In this document: positions 9,000-17,668 of the stretch, in pieces | Position numbering within the stretch: the first letter of the stretch is position 1 | Layout: each line of letters opens with the position of its first letter | Assembly (NCBI GenBank): GCA_021798915.1 | Contig: JAJZBM010000019.1 | Location: forward strand, 1-55,458 | Direction of reading: 5' to 3' | Source: Pseudomonadota bacterium | GTDB lineage: Bacteria > Pseudomonadota > Alphaproteobacteria > Acetobacterales > Acetobacteraceae | DNA: 55,458 nucleotides | Position numbers and translations under genes: made by a program | The notes under the pieces: generated by a model | What the model was told of the DNA's origin: nothing | Database searches by the model: none | What the model saw: only the letters and a program-made list of their open reading frames with translations

Positions 9000-9980
9000 A
9001 TGAAAACGCTGATTTTCGACGAACCGGACAAGCCGGTCGTGACCGAGGTGCAGATGCCCGCCATGACCGAAAACGAGGTGCTGATCCGCTCGCGCCGGGT
9101 CGGCATCTGCCATTCCGATTATGAACTTCTGGCCGGGCGTTACATCATCCCGATCGCCTATCCGGTGACGCCCGGCCATGAATGGGTCGGCGAAGTGGTC
9201 GAGGTCGGGGCCAACGTGACGGGCTTCGCGCCGGGCGACCGGGTGGTGGGTGAATGCGTCATCCAGACACCCGAGCGCATCCATCATTTCGGCTTTTCGA
9301 TGGATGGCGCCGACCGCGAATTCTTCGCCGCCCGGCCGGAATGGCTGCACCGGCTTCCGGACGCGGTGGACGATGCCAGGGGCGCGCTGATCGAGCCCTT
9401 CACCTGCGGCTATTACGCGGTGCTGCGCCATGGCGGGGTGAACGCCGCCGATAGCGTGGTGGTCTCGGGCGGCGGCACGATCGGGCTGGTTACCGCAGCG
9501 GCGGCGATCGGGATGGGGGCGCGGGTGATCGTGGTGGACCCGGTGCCGCTCCGCCGCGACATCGCCCGCAGGCTCGGCGCCGAGGCGGTGGTGGACCCCA
9601 CCGCCGGCGATCCCGTCGAGGCGGTGCAGACGCTGACCAAGGGCGGCGCCGATCTGGTGGTGGAATGCGCCGGCCATGCCGCCTCGCTCGCCAATGTCTT
9701 CGACTATGCCCGGCCGGAGGGGAAGGTCTCGATGGTCGGCATCAATATCGGCCAGAAAATCGCCGTCGATCTCGGCAAGATCCAGAGCCGGAATCTTTCG
9801 GTGAAGGGCTGCATCGGCTCGCCCGGCGTGTGGCCGGCGGCGATCCGCTTTCTCGAACGGACCGGGCTCGATCTCGCGCCGATCCAGACCCATAGCTTCC
9901 CGCTCGCCGAGGCCTTGGCGGCGCTCGAACTCGGCCAGAATCCCGAGCGGGCGGTGAAAATCACCCTCGAGATCGCCTGA
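9000..9980 (+). CDS. Zinc-dependent alcohol dehydrogenase (MDR family) without structural-zinc loop
   Basis: Medium-chain NAD(P)-dependent alcohol or polyol dehydrogenase, 326 residues from ATG 9000 behind GGGGAGGA. The catalytic zinc site is present: GICHSDYE, PGHEWVGEVVE and EPFTCGYYA. The nucleotide-binding motif is VVSGGGTIGLV. The loop that usually carries four Cys for structural zinc is replaced by GECVIQTPERIHHFGFSMDG, without the cluster, so the protein is shorter than typical 340-350 residue relatives. Probably oxidises a secondary alcohol of the same substrate as its neighbours. Confidence 0.88.
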   Translation: MKTLIFDEPDKPVVTEVQMPAMTENEVLIRSRRVGICHSDYELLAGRYIIPIAYPVTPGHEWVGEVVEVGANVTGFAPGDRVVGECVIQTPERIHHFGFSMDGADREFFAARPEWLHRLPDAVDDARGALIEPFTCGYYAVLRHGGVNAADSVVVSGGGTIGLVTAAAAIGMGARVIVVDPVPLRRDIARRLGAEAVVDPTAGDPVEAVQTLTKGGADLVVECAGHAASLANVFDYARPEGKVSMVGINIGQKIAVDLGKIQSRNLSVKGCIGSPGVWPAAIRFLERTGLDLAPIQTHSFPLAEALAALELGQNPERAVKITLEIA

Positions 9981-10012
9981 GCGGGCGGAAACCGGGCACA
10001 TCGGGGGAAAGC

Positions 10013-11038
10013 ATGGCCGCGCGCGCTGATCAGCCGCTCCAGGAGACCCGGCAGCGCCGCCGCCACGGCGCGCCGCTCGCGCGCGGATTTCTCACCGTGC
10101 TGGCGGCGACGCTGGCGCTGCTCGTGCTCTGCCGGATCCTCGCGCCCTCCTCCCTTACCGCCGGCGCGTTGGCCGGCAGCCTGCCCTTCGCCGCGGTGCT
10201 GGCGATCGTCGGCCTCGCGCAGATGCTGGTCGTGCAGCAGGGCGGGTTCGATCTTTCACTCGCCGGCGGCGTCTCGCTCGCGGTGGTGATCGCAACCCAT
10301 GTCCCGGCCGGCGATAGCGCGGAGCTGCCACGCGCCGTGCTGCTGGCGCTGGCTTGTTCGGTTGCGGCGGGGGTGCTGAACGGGGTTTTGGTCAGTGTGC
10401 TGCGGCTCAACGCGATCGTTGCGACGATCGGGGTGAACGCGCTGATCTATGGCGGCGTCTTCGCGGTCTCGGGCGGGGTTCCGCGCACCACGACGCCGCT
10501 TCTCGCCGCCATCGCCGGGGGCGAGACGCTCGGGGTCGGCAATGCGCTGTGGTTCGCGCTGGCGATTCTGATCCTCGTCGCGCTGATCCTCAAGAAGACG
10601 GTCATCGGCCGCCGGTTCGAGGCGATCGGCGCCAATCCGCTCGCCGCGCGCGCCATCGGCCTCGCCGTCCGGCGCCACCAGATCACGGCCTATGTCGCGG
10701 CGCAGGGGCTTTACGTCGTCGCCGGTCTGCTGATCGCCGGCATCACCAAGGAGCCGACCGCATTCCAAGGGGATCCTCTGCTGCTGCCCTCGGTCGCTGT
10801 CGTGGTGCTGGGCGGCACGTCGCTTCTCGGCGGCCGGGGATTTCCGGTCTCGACGGTGATCGCGGCCTTCTTTCTCACCCAACTGAGCCAGTTCGCGCTC
10901 GCCATCGGCGTGCCCTACTCGGCCCAGACCATCATTCAGGCGTTCGCGCTTGGATTAGGCATCGCGGTCTATTCGCTGCGCCTGCCCAAAGGCATCAAAA
11001 AACTGATCAAACCATTGAACACGGAGGAACGGAGATGA
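10013..11038 (+). CDS. CUT2-type sugar ABC transporter permease (RbsC-like)
   Basis: Inner-membrane permease of a ribose/inositol-type importer, 341 residues with about eight to ten hydrophobic segments. Recognisable family stretches: GLAQMLVVQQGGFDLSLAGGVSLAVVI, LRLNAIVATIGVNALIYGG and LPSVAVVVLGGTSLLGGRGF. The N-terminus (MAARADQPLQETRQRRR) is basic and cytoplasmic. The stop overlaps the next start by 4 bases. A second permease is fused to the ATPase encoded downstream, so the channel may be a heterodimer of the two. Confidence 0.9.
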   Translation: MAARADQPLQETRQRRRHGAPLARGFLTVLAATLALLVLCRILAPSSLTAGALAGSLPFAAVLAIVGLAQMLVVQQGGFDLSLAGGVSLAVVIATHVPAGDSAELPRAVLLALACSVAAGVLNGVLVSVLRLNAIVATIGVNALIYGGVFAVSGGVPRTTTPLLAAIAGGETLGVGNALWFALAILILVALILKKTVIGRRFEAIGANPLAARAIGLAVRRHQITAYVAAQGLYVVAGLLIAGITKEPTAFQGDPLLLPSVAVVVLGGTSLLGGRGFPVSTVIAAFFLTQLSQFALAIGVPYSAQTIIQAFALGLGIAVYSLRLPKGIKKLIKPLNTEERR

Positions 11039-12117
11039 CGTTATCGTTCGACTATCGAAAAATCATGCTGACCGCCGCCGCCACCCTGGGGATGGGGGCC
11101 GCCCTGACGCTGACGTCGGGCGGCGCCGCCCGCGCCGAGGAACCCTCATGGTGTGGCCCGAAAAAGGCGACGCTCGCCCTGCTCGACGGCTTCGGCGGCA
11201 ATAGCTGGCGGCTGGTCACCACCGCCTCGGGCAAGGAGGAGGCATCCCTCTGCCCGAGCATCACGCAGTATGTCTACGCCGACGGCCAGGGCAACACTCA
11301 GAAGGCGATTTCCGACATCAAGAGCATGGCCGCGCGCGGCATCGATGCGCTGGTGGTGTTCGGCGATGCCGGCCCGGCGGTGCTGCCGGCGCTGACCGCG
11401 GTCTATAAGGCGGGCAAGGTGGTGGTGCCCTACCGCGTCGATGTCGGCGGCAAGGCGGGCCAGAATTACACCATGTTCATCGGCTCGTCCTTCAAGGACG
11501 ATGGCGTGAGCTGGGGCAAATGGATCAAGAGCATCCTGCCCCAGGGCGGCAATCTCCTGTTCCTGAGCGGCCCGGCCGGCAACAGCCAGGGGCTGGACGA
11601 ACTCGCCGGCCTGAAATCGGTGCTCGATGACAAATACAAATTCGTCAACCCAGCCCCCTTCGACGTGACCAACTGGGATCCGTCGCTGACCCAGCAGGTG
11701 CTGACCGCCGAGATCGCCAAGCACGACAAGATCGACGTGATCGTCTCGGATTTCGGCCCGTCGCTGGTCGGCGCGCTGCCGGCGTTCAAGAAATTCAACC
11801 GCTCGATCCCGGCGCTGGCCACTTCGGACGGCAATTCGCTCGGCTGTTTCTGGGTCGAGAACCACAAGGACAACCCGGATTTCAAGCTGTTCACGGTCGC
11901 GACCGGCAATGACAATGTCCGCCTTGCCGTCGACTGGGCGGTGGCCGAGGCGACCGGCGGCAAGCTCCCCAGCGCGCAGATCTTCAAAGCGCCGGTATTC
12001 GAGGATTCGGTCTCCGGCCAGCCCCATCCGGTGCAGTGCCGGAGCGATCTGCCGGGATCGATCTACCTTTCGGCGAAACTGTCGGGTGACGATCAGGCCA
12101 AGGCGGTGAACAAGTAA
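11035..12117 (+). CDS. Periplasmic sugar-type substrate-binding protein of the CUT2 importer
   Basis: Captures the substrate in the periplasm and delivers it to the permeases. ATG 11035 (GGAGGAACGGAG upstream, overlapping the permease stop) gives 360 residues. The signal peptide ends near LTSGGAARAEE (about residues 10-35). The mature part has the type I periplasmic-binding fold: DGFGGNSWRLV, ISDIKSMAARGIDALVVFGD, VPYRVDVGG and LATSDGNSLGCFWVE. It is longer than ribose-binding proteins (about 295) and contains several Cys (WCGPKK, GCFW, VQCRSD). A hairpin just downstream may make this message more abundant than the ATPase part. Confidence 0.9.
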   Translation: MTLSFDYRKIMLTAAATLGMGAALTLTSGGAARAEEPSWCGPKKATLALLDGFGGNSWRLVTTASGKEEASLCPSITQYVYADGQGNTQKAISDIKSMAARGIDALVVFGDAGPAVLPALTAVYKAGKVVVPYRVDVGGKAGQNYTMFIGSSFKDDGVSWGKWIKSILPQGGNLLFLSGPAGNSQGLDELAGLKSVLDDKYKFVNPAPFDVTNWDPSLTQQVLTAEIAKHDKIDVIVSDFGPSLVGALPAFKKFNRSIPALATSDGNSLGCFWVENHKDNPDFKLFTVATGNDNVRLAVDWAVAEATGGKLPSAQIFKAPVFEDSVSGQPHPVQCRSDLPGSIYLSAKLSGDDQAKAVNK

Positions 12118-12124
12118 CGCGCAA

Positions 12125-12158
12125 CGGTGTCGCGACCCCGCCGGGCATCGCGACACCG
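12125..12158 (+). promoter_or_regulatory. Perfect 11-bp hairpin between binding-protein and ATPase genes
   Basis: CGGTGTCGCGA and TCGCGACACCG enclose a 12-base loop, starting 8 bases after the binding-protein stop and followed by CTTCTT. There is no strong U tract. It resembles intercistronic stem-loops that protect upstream mRNA or partly terminate in importer operons such as malE-malF, allowing more binding protein than membrane components. Function inferred from position. Confidence 0.6.
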
Positions 12159-12185
12159 CTTCTTGTGGCATGGGATGATCTTGCA

Positions 12186-14717
12186 ATGTGGGATGCGGCG
12201 GTGGCAGTCGGGGATCGGAACAGGGACGTTGATGATGGTTGCGGGTGTGACGGCCCGGTGCTGCTCCGCCTTACCGGGGTCACGAAATTCTACTCCGGCG
12301 TGCCGGCGCTCGCCGAGGTCGACGTCGCCTTTCGTGCCGGCGAGGTGCACGCCATCCTCGGCGAGAATGGCGCCGGCAAATCGACCCTGATGAACATCAT
12401 CGCCGGCGCCTTGCCGCCCGACCGCGGCGAGATCGCATTCGCCGGCCGCCGGGTCCCGGCGATGACCCCCGAGAGCGCGGCGGCGCTCGGGATCGCCATT
12501 TCATACCAGCATCCGGCGGTACTGGACGATCTCTCGGTGTTCGAGAACCTGCGCGTCGCGCTGCCCGCCCGCCTGTTCGCCGGACGCCCGGCGCGTGCCG
12601 TGGCGCGGGACATCCTCGGCATCATGGGCCTCGACATGCCGCTCGACGCGCGCGGCGAGACGCTGACCGTCGCCCAGAAGCAGCGTCTCGAGATCGCCAA
12701 GGCGCTCGCCCTCCAGCCCAAGGTGCTGATCCTCGACGAGCCGACCGCCTCCCTCGATCAGGACGCGACCGACATCCTGTTTCGCCGCATCCGCGAGGTT
12801 TCGCGGTCCGGCACCCTGGTGATCTACATCACCCACCGCATGGCCGAGCTGCGCCAGATCGCGCACCGCGTGACGGTGCTGCGCGACGGCCGCGTGCAAG
12901 GCGGCGCCCGCGTCGATGCGGTCAGCGATCACGATCTGCTCGCCATGATCGTCGGCCGTGCGCTCGGCGCCACCTTCCCGCCCAAGGCGCCACCCGGCGC
13001 GGCGGCAACGGTGCTGGCGGTGCAGGGGCTGAGTGGCCGCCGCTTCCATGACGTCAGCTTCGCGGTGGCGCGCGGCGAGATCCTCGGCATCGCCGGGGTC
13101 GCCGGCAACGGCCAGTCGGAGCTGATGCGGGCGCTCGCCGGCCGGCAACCGGCGGGCGGGACGATGATCCTCGACGGGCAGGCGCTCCGGCCGCGCGATC
13201 TTGCCCGCCGCGCCGCCTTCATGCCGTCCGACCGCCATGCCGAGGGGGTGGCGGCGGGGCTCTCGGTGCGCGAGAACGCATCCCTCGCCGCACTCGCCAA
13301 ATTCGCGACCGGCGGCCTGGTCAGCCGCCGGCGCGAGCGCGACGCGGTCGATGCGGTGTTCGACGCTCTGGCGGTCAAAACCCCTTCGCTGGAGGCGCCG
13401 GTACTCGCGCTCTCGGGCGGCAACCAGCAGAAGGTGGTGCTGGCCCGCGCTCTGCTCGCGGCGCCGGCGCTGATCGTCGCCGATGAGCCGACCCAGGGTG
13501 TCGATGTCGGCGCGCGTGCCGAGATCTATCGCATCCTGCGCGAGGCCGCGGCCCAGGGCACGCCGGTGATCGTCAATTCTTCGGACGCCGCCGAACTGGA
13601 AGGGCTTTGCGACACCGTCGTCGTGCTGTCGCGCGGCCAGGTGGTGGCGACCCTGACCGGCGCCGAGGTCGCGGAGGCGCGCATCGTCGCCGCCGCCGTC
13701 GGCGCCGAGACGCGGGTAGCACTCGGTGCCCCGCGCGCCGCACCGGCGAGCCGCTTGCGCCATCTCGTGCAGGCCGACAACGCGCCGGCGGTGCCGCTCG
13801 CTCTGGTGATCATCGGGCTCGCGCTCTACGGCTACGGCCAGAATTCCAATTATCTCTCGGCGTTCAATCTTGCCAACATCCTGGCGCTGGCGGCCGCGCT
13901 CGGCTTCATCGCCCTCGGGCAGACGATCCCGCTGCTGCTCGCCGGGATCGATCTTTCGGTCGGGCCGCTGGCCGGGCTGCTCGTCGTCATCGCGTCGTTC
14001 TTCGTGACCGAGGGCCAGGGCGTCGCCGCCATGGCCGCCGGTTTCGCGCTGATGGCAACCACCGCGCTCGCGGTCGGCGCGATCAATGGCCTCCTCATCC
14101 GGTTCGCCCGTTTCACCCCCATCGCGGCGACGCTCGCGATGTATATCGGCTTGCAGGGATGCAGTTTCCTGCTCCGCGATGGGCCCGGGGGCTATATCGC
14201 GGCGGACGTGGTCGCGGTCATCAACGCGCAGATCGGGCCGGTGCCGGTCGCCTTCCTCGCGTTGGCGGCGGTGGCGGTGCTGGGCGAGATCGCGCTCCGC
14301 AAGACACGCGCCGGCTGGTGGATCCGCGCCTCTGGCGGCGACGAGGACGCGGCCCGCCGGATCGGGCTGCCGGTCGCGCGCATCCTGGTGCTCGGCTATA
14401 TCGGCGCCTCCCTCCTGGTCGCGATCGGCGCGATCATGCTGATGGCGCAGATCGGCGTCGGCGACCCGCGCCAGGGGATAAACTACACGCTCTCCAGCAT
14501 CACCGCGGTGGTGCTCGGCGGCACCAGCCTCCAGGGCGGGCGCGGCAGCTTCCTCGGGACCATGCTCGGGGCGCTGCTGCTGACCGAGGTTTTGAATATC
14601 GTCGCGTTCCTCGGCCTCACGCAGACCTACCAATACGTCTTCCAGGGCGCGCTCATCCTGATCGCGGCCGTGGTCTATGCCGCCATCCGCGGCCGCGGCG
14701 CCGACCGCGAGGGCTGA
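12186..14717 (+). CDS. Fused sugar ABC transporter ATPase-permease (RbsA-RbsC type)
   Basis: Energises and forms part of the channel of the CUT2 importer. About 843 residues: first ATPase domain (Walker A GENGAGKST at about 59-67, Walker B VLILDEPTASL), second ATPase domain (from about 275; degenerate Walker A region GVAGNGQSE, signature LSGGNQQKVVLARAL, LIVADEPTQGVDVGA), then a complete permease from about residue 518 with GQTIPLLLAGIDLSVGPLAG and TAVVLGGTSLQGGRGSF. These are normally separate proteins; the frame runs through with no stop. GTG 12165 is an alternative start in the same frame. Its TGA abuts the stop of the convergent gene (TGATCA). Confidence 0.9.
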   Translation: MWDAAVAVGDRNRDVDDGCGCDGPVLLRLTGVTKFYSGVPALAEVDVAFRAGEVHAILGENGAGKSTLMNIIAGALPPDRGEIAFAGRRVPAMTPESAAALGIAISYQHPAVLDDLSVFENLRVALPARLFAGRPARAVARDILGIMGLDMPLDARGETLTVAQKQRLEIAKALALQPKVLILDEPTASLDQDATDILFRRIREVSRSGTLVIYITHRMAELRQIAHRVTVLRDGRVQGGARVDAVSDHDLLAMIVGRALGATFPPKAPPGAAATVLAVQGLSGRRFHDVSFAVARGEILGIAGVAGNGQSELMRALAGRQPAGGTMILDGQALRPRDLARRAAFMPSDRHAEGVAAGLSVRENASLAALAKFATGGLVSRRRERDAVDAVFDALAVKTPSLEAPVLALSGGNQQKVVLARALLAAPALIVADEPTQGVDVGARAEIYRILREAAAQGTPVIVNSSDAAELEGLCDTVVVLSRGQVVATLTGAEVAEARIVAAAVGAETRVALGAPRAAPASRLRHLVQADNAPAVPLALVIIGLALYGYGQNSNYLSAFNLANILALAAALGFIALGQTIPLLLAGIDLSVGPLAGLLVVIASFFVTEGQGVAAMAAGFALMATTALAVGAINGLLIRFARFTPIAATLAMYIGLQGCSFLLRDGPGGYIAADVVAVINAQIGPVPVAFLALAAVAVLGEIALRKTRAGWWIRASGGDEDAARRIGLPVARILVLGYIGASLLVAIGAIMLMAQIGVGDPRQGINYTLSSITAVVLGGTSLQGGRGSFLGTMLGALLLTEVLNIVAFLGLTQTYQYVFQGALILIAAVVYAAIRGRGADREG

Positions 14718-16454
14718 TCACGCGGCCGGGATGTGGCGCCGCGCGGTGCGCTCGCGGATGGCGCGGTAGGCAGCGGCCTCGGCATCGGCGAGCGCACGCT
14801 TCGGTGGCTTGCCCTCGAACACCGCGGCGAAAACCTCGCCGCCGAGAATGCGTTCGATCGCGACATATTCCGGCACCGGCGGGCGCGACCAGGTATTCAA
14901 CTCGTTCCGCCGCGCCATCCGGTCGACGAAGCTCACGATCGGCGAGGAGGCCAGCGCCTCGGGATCGGCGCATACCGAAAACCGCGGCGCGACCGGAAAT
15001 CCGTTCCTCACATGCGCCTTCATCGCCTCGGGCGAGGCCATCCAGGCGATGGCGTTGAGGATTTCCTGACGGCGCTCGGCGGGCACATAGGCCGGGATGG
15101 TGAGCAGGAAGCCGCCGACCGGCGCCGTCACCCGCCGGCCCGTCATGGCTGGCGGCGTGAGGTAGGCGACCCGCCGCTTGACCTTGGAACTCAACTCATA
15201 TTCGAGCCGCGCGGCACGCATGGTCCAGGCATAGCTCATCGCGGCGTGGCCCGACATGAAGCAGGCGAGGTTGCGCTCGGCGTCGAACGTCGCGACCCCG
15301 GGCGGCGACACCTCGGCGAGCGCGCGCATATACTCGAGCGCCGCCAGCCCCTCGGCGCTGTCGATGCGAAGGCGCAGATTGGCGGTATCGAACCCGTCCA
15401 GCCAGTTTTCGCTCTTGCGCGGGATCTCGATCACCGAGCCCTGCGACGACGCCATGAAGAACATGAAGGCGTGGGCGATGGTCATCCCCCGCGCGCCGTT
15501 CCATGAGATGCCGTATTGCTCGCGCTCGGGCCGGTGCAGCGCGCGGGCGGCGGCGATGGTCTCATCGAAGCTGCGCGGATAGGCGAGCCCCGCCTCCTCG
15601 AACAGGTCGCGCCTGGCGGTGAGGATTTCCACCGTGCAGTAGATCGGGATGCCGTATTGTCGCCCTTTCCATCGCCCGGTGCCCCAGACTGAGGGATGGA
15701 AATCGAGCGGATTGAGCGGTGCCCGCGCCAGTGCCTCGTCGAGCGGCGCGAGCAGCCCGGCATCGGCGAAGCCGCCGAGCCAGGGCATGTTCACCGCGAC
15801 CACCGCATAGGCGGTGGCGGGATCGCGGAGGGCGATCCGCGCCTGATCATAGAGTTCGGGCAGATGACGGAGATCGAAGCTGCTCTTGCGTCCGATATCG
15901 TTGCGGAAATCCGACCACATGTTGCGCATGGAAACGAAATAATTGTCGTCATGCAGCAAAAAGCGGAGATTGCGCAGCGCCGCCGAACTGATATCGCCGC
16001 CCTGAACCGGGGCGATGATATGCGCCCCGAAATAGGAGCCGCCGAAATAATACTCGTCCGTCTCGGTGCCCGAGCGCAGGCCGAAAGTCTTGGCGAGATG
16101 CGCCTTCACCTCCACCGCGTACTCGATGAAATCGGCGATCAGTCGCTCGCTCGGGGCGAGGAACGTCGTCTTGTGTCTCGGCCCGCGCGGCACCCGGATG
16201 ATCAGCCCATCGGCGAGCATCCGCGCGACCAGCCGGTTGCCGGTGCCCCAACTGGCTTGCGCCAGCTCGATCAGGGTCGACATGTCGACCGGGCGCTGCT
16301 GGAGATGGCTGTCGATCAGTTCCAGCACCACATTCCAGTAGATATCGGGCCTGGCGCCGGGGATGCCGACATCGAAGGGCTTGCGGATCTGGCGCAGAAA
16401 ATCGATCACCCGTGAGAGTTCGTGATCCGAGAGCTTGCGCGTCGCTTCTGTCAT
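14718..16454 (-). CDS. Winged-helix regulator fused to a leaderless solute-binding (SBP_bac_1-like) domain
   Basis: 578 residues. No signal peptide or transmembrane segment; the N-terminus is charged (MTEATRKLSDHELSRVIDFL). Residues about 35-115 read as a MarR-like winged helix, with STLIELAQASWGTGNRLVAR as the likely helix-turn-helix and VPRGPRHKTTFL as the wing. From about 130 to the end it matches type 1 extracellular solute-binding proteins: PIYCTVEILTARRDLFEEAG, MSGHAAMSYAWTM, GGFLLTIPAYVPAERR and a C-terminal helical region. Best reading is a cytoplasmic one-component sensor whose binding domain controls DNA binding. It lies downstream of a dehydrogenase gene and opposite the transport operon, so it probably controls this locus. 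A standard pipeline might call it only a solute-binding protein. Confidence 0.75.
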   Translation of the reverse strand: MTEATRKLSDHELSRVIDFLRQIRKPFDVGIPGARPDIYWNVVLELIDSHLQQRPVDMSTLIELAQASWGTGNRLVARMLADGLIIRVPRGPRHKTTFLAPSERLIADFIEYAVEVKAHLAKTFGLRSGTETDEYYFGGSYFGAHIIAPVQGGDISSAALRNLRFLLHDDNYFVSMRNMWSDFRNDIGRKSSFDLRHLPELYDQARIALRDPATAYAVVAVNMPWLGGFADAGLLAPLDEALARAPLNPLDFHPSVWGTGRWKGRQYGIPIYCTVEILTARRDLFEEAGLAYPRSFDETIAAARALHRPEREQYGISWNGARGMTIAHAFMFFMASSQGSVIEIPRKSENWLDGFDTANLRLRIDSAEGLAALEYMRALAEVSPPGVATFDAERNLACFMSGHAAMSYAWTMRAARLEYELSSKVKRRVAYLTPPAMTGRRVTAPVGGFLLTIPAYVPAERRQEILNAIAWMASPEAMKAHVRNGFPVAPRFSVCADPEALASSPIVSFVDRMARRNELNTWSRPPVPEYVAIERILGGEVFAAVFEGKPPKRALADAEAAAYRAIRERTARRHIPAA

Positions 16455-16489
16455 GCCCGTTCGTGATGCCCTGCCCTCGGCGCCGCGCG

Positions 16490-16516
16490 TTGCGCCATCA
16501 GATCTTGCGCCATCAG
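16490..16516. repeat. Tandem 15-bp repeat across a stop codon
   Basis: TTGCGCCATCAG occurs at 16490-16501 and 16505-16516 with a 15-base period. On the minus strand the repeat begins with the TGA stop of the dehydrogenase gene, so the stop context is duplicated. Probably a small replication-slippage duplication. Confidence 0.7.
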
Positions 16517-17430
16517 GCCTTGGGCGCGAGGCCGCAGTTTATCCGCATCCACGCGACGAGGGCAAAGAAGTCCTGCTCAGCATAGCCGACATTGGCCGCC
16601 GCGATATAGTGCTGCAAGACCAGATTGGCCGTCGGCATCGGCACGCGCTGCGCCTGCCCGGCCGCGGCGATCAGGCTGAAATCCTTGATCATCTGCGAAA
16701 CCGAAAAAGCGGGGCTGAAATCATGCTCGGCGATCATTTCCTGCTTGTAGCGGAGCAGCGGCGAGGCGACGGCGCTTTCGGCGATCACCGCCATCATCTG
16801 GGCGTCATCGAGCCCGCCGGTCGCGCCCAACGCCAGCGCCTCGCCGAGGATCGACGCCGTCGCCCCGACCAGGGTGTTGAGCACCAGCTTCATGTAGCGC
16901 GCCTCCTCTCCCGCCCCGAGGTGGAATTTGCGCGCAGCCAGCAGATCGAGAAACGGCGCCGCCCGCTCCCAGGCCGGCGGATCGCCGGAGGCGAGCGCGG
17001 TCAGCGTCCCGGCCCGCGCGAGAGCGGTGCTGCCAGAGATCGGGCAACGCAGATAAAAGACGCCGCGGCGCGCGAGATCGGTGGCGATCCGCGCCGATAT
17101 CGCAGGCGAGACGGTGCTCATTTCGACCAGCACCGCGCCGGCGGCGATCTGGCCGAGGAAGCCCTCCTGCTCGCCGCCGCCCTGGATCACCTCCGCCAGC
17201 ACCGCGTCATTGGGGATGGTCGAGAAGATCAGCCCGCAACGCGCCGCGACCTCACCCGGCGTCGCCGCGACCCGCGCCCCGCGCGCAACCAGGCTCGCCC
17301 GGTTCTCAGCGACCGGATCGCAGATGGTCAGATGATGCCCGGCCTCGATCAGCCGCGTCGCCATCGGGTTGCCCATCTTGCCGACGCCGATCCAGCCGAT
17401 ACCATCCCGGTTGCCACGCGCGTTTGCCAC
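16513..17430 (-). CDS. NAD(P)-dependent dehydrogenase of the 3-hydroxyisobutyrate dehydrogenase family
   Basis: Beta-hydroxyacid dehydrogenase, 305 residues from GTG 17430 (GGGGAGA upstream). The N-terminal Rossmann motif is IGWIGVGKMGNPMATRLIEAGH. The substrate motif is the divergent CPISGSTALARAGTLTALASG, and the catalytic Lys lies in YMKLVLNTLVGATAS (about residue 175). Relatives oxidise 3-hydroxyisobutyrate, tartronate semialdehyde or similar acids. It is upstream of the regulator gene in one transcript and divergent from the butanediol-dehydrogenase-like gene. It probably processes a hydroxyacid intermediate of the same pathway. Confidence 0.88.
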   Translation of the reverse strand: MANARGNRDGIGWIGVGKMGNPMATRLIEAGHHLTICDPVAENRASLVARGARVAATPGEVAARCGLIFSTIPNDAVLAEVIQGGGEQEGFLGQIAAGAVLVEMSTVSPAISARIATDLARRGVFYLRCPISGSTALARAGTLTALASGDPPAWERAAPFLDLLAARKFHLGAGEEARYMKLVLNTLVGATASILGEALALGATGGLDDAQMMAVIAESAVASPLLRYKQEMIAEHDFSPAFSVSQMIKDFSLIAAAGQAQRVPMPTANLVLQHYIAAANVGYAEQDFFALVAWMRINCGLAPKA

Positions 17431-17500
17431 CTCGGTCTCCCCGTGAGTTTCGTACCAAAGAGCAGCATACCGGCGCGGCCCATCCCCGGGATCGGCCGAA

Positions 17501-17517
17501 TCATCCGAATTGGATGA
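17501..17517. promoter_or_regulatory. Candidate operator dyad in divergent promoter (copy B)
   Basis: TCATCC-GAATT-GGATGA, a perfect 6-bp inverted repeat with a 5-base spacer, in the 238-base gap between divergent genes (71 bases from one start, about 150 from the other). A related dyad lies at 6296-6312 before the transport operon. The winged-helix/solute-binding protein encoded nearby is a natural candidate to bind it. Confidence 0.45.
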
Positions 17518-17668
17518 AATTCGCGGCGCGAGGCGGATGGGGCTTTGCTAGCCTTGGTCTTGCCGACGATGTCCCGACGGGAGGCGGGCGCCGCGCCCGG
17601 GCTTTCGCCATCCCTCCCGCAACCGCCGCCAGGCCATGGCGGCCACCGGCCGAGCCGAGGAGGATACG

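Noticed and set aside
10354-11034. Long N-terminal extension of the binding-protein frame
   Set aside because: It runs out of frame through the permease gene; ATG 11035 has a ribosome-binding site and begins a signal peptide.
12501-14633. Open frame of 710 codons opposite the ABC fusion
   Set aside because: Antisense shadow of a gene with clear Walker and signature motifs; no recognisable domain of its own.
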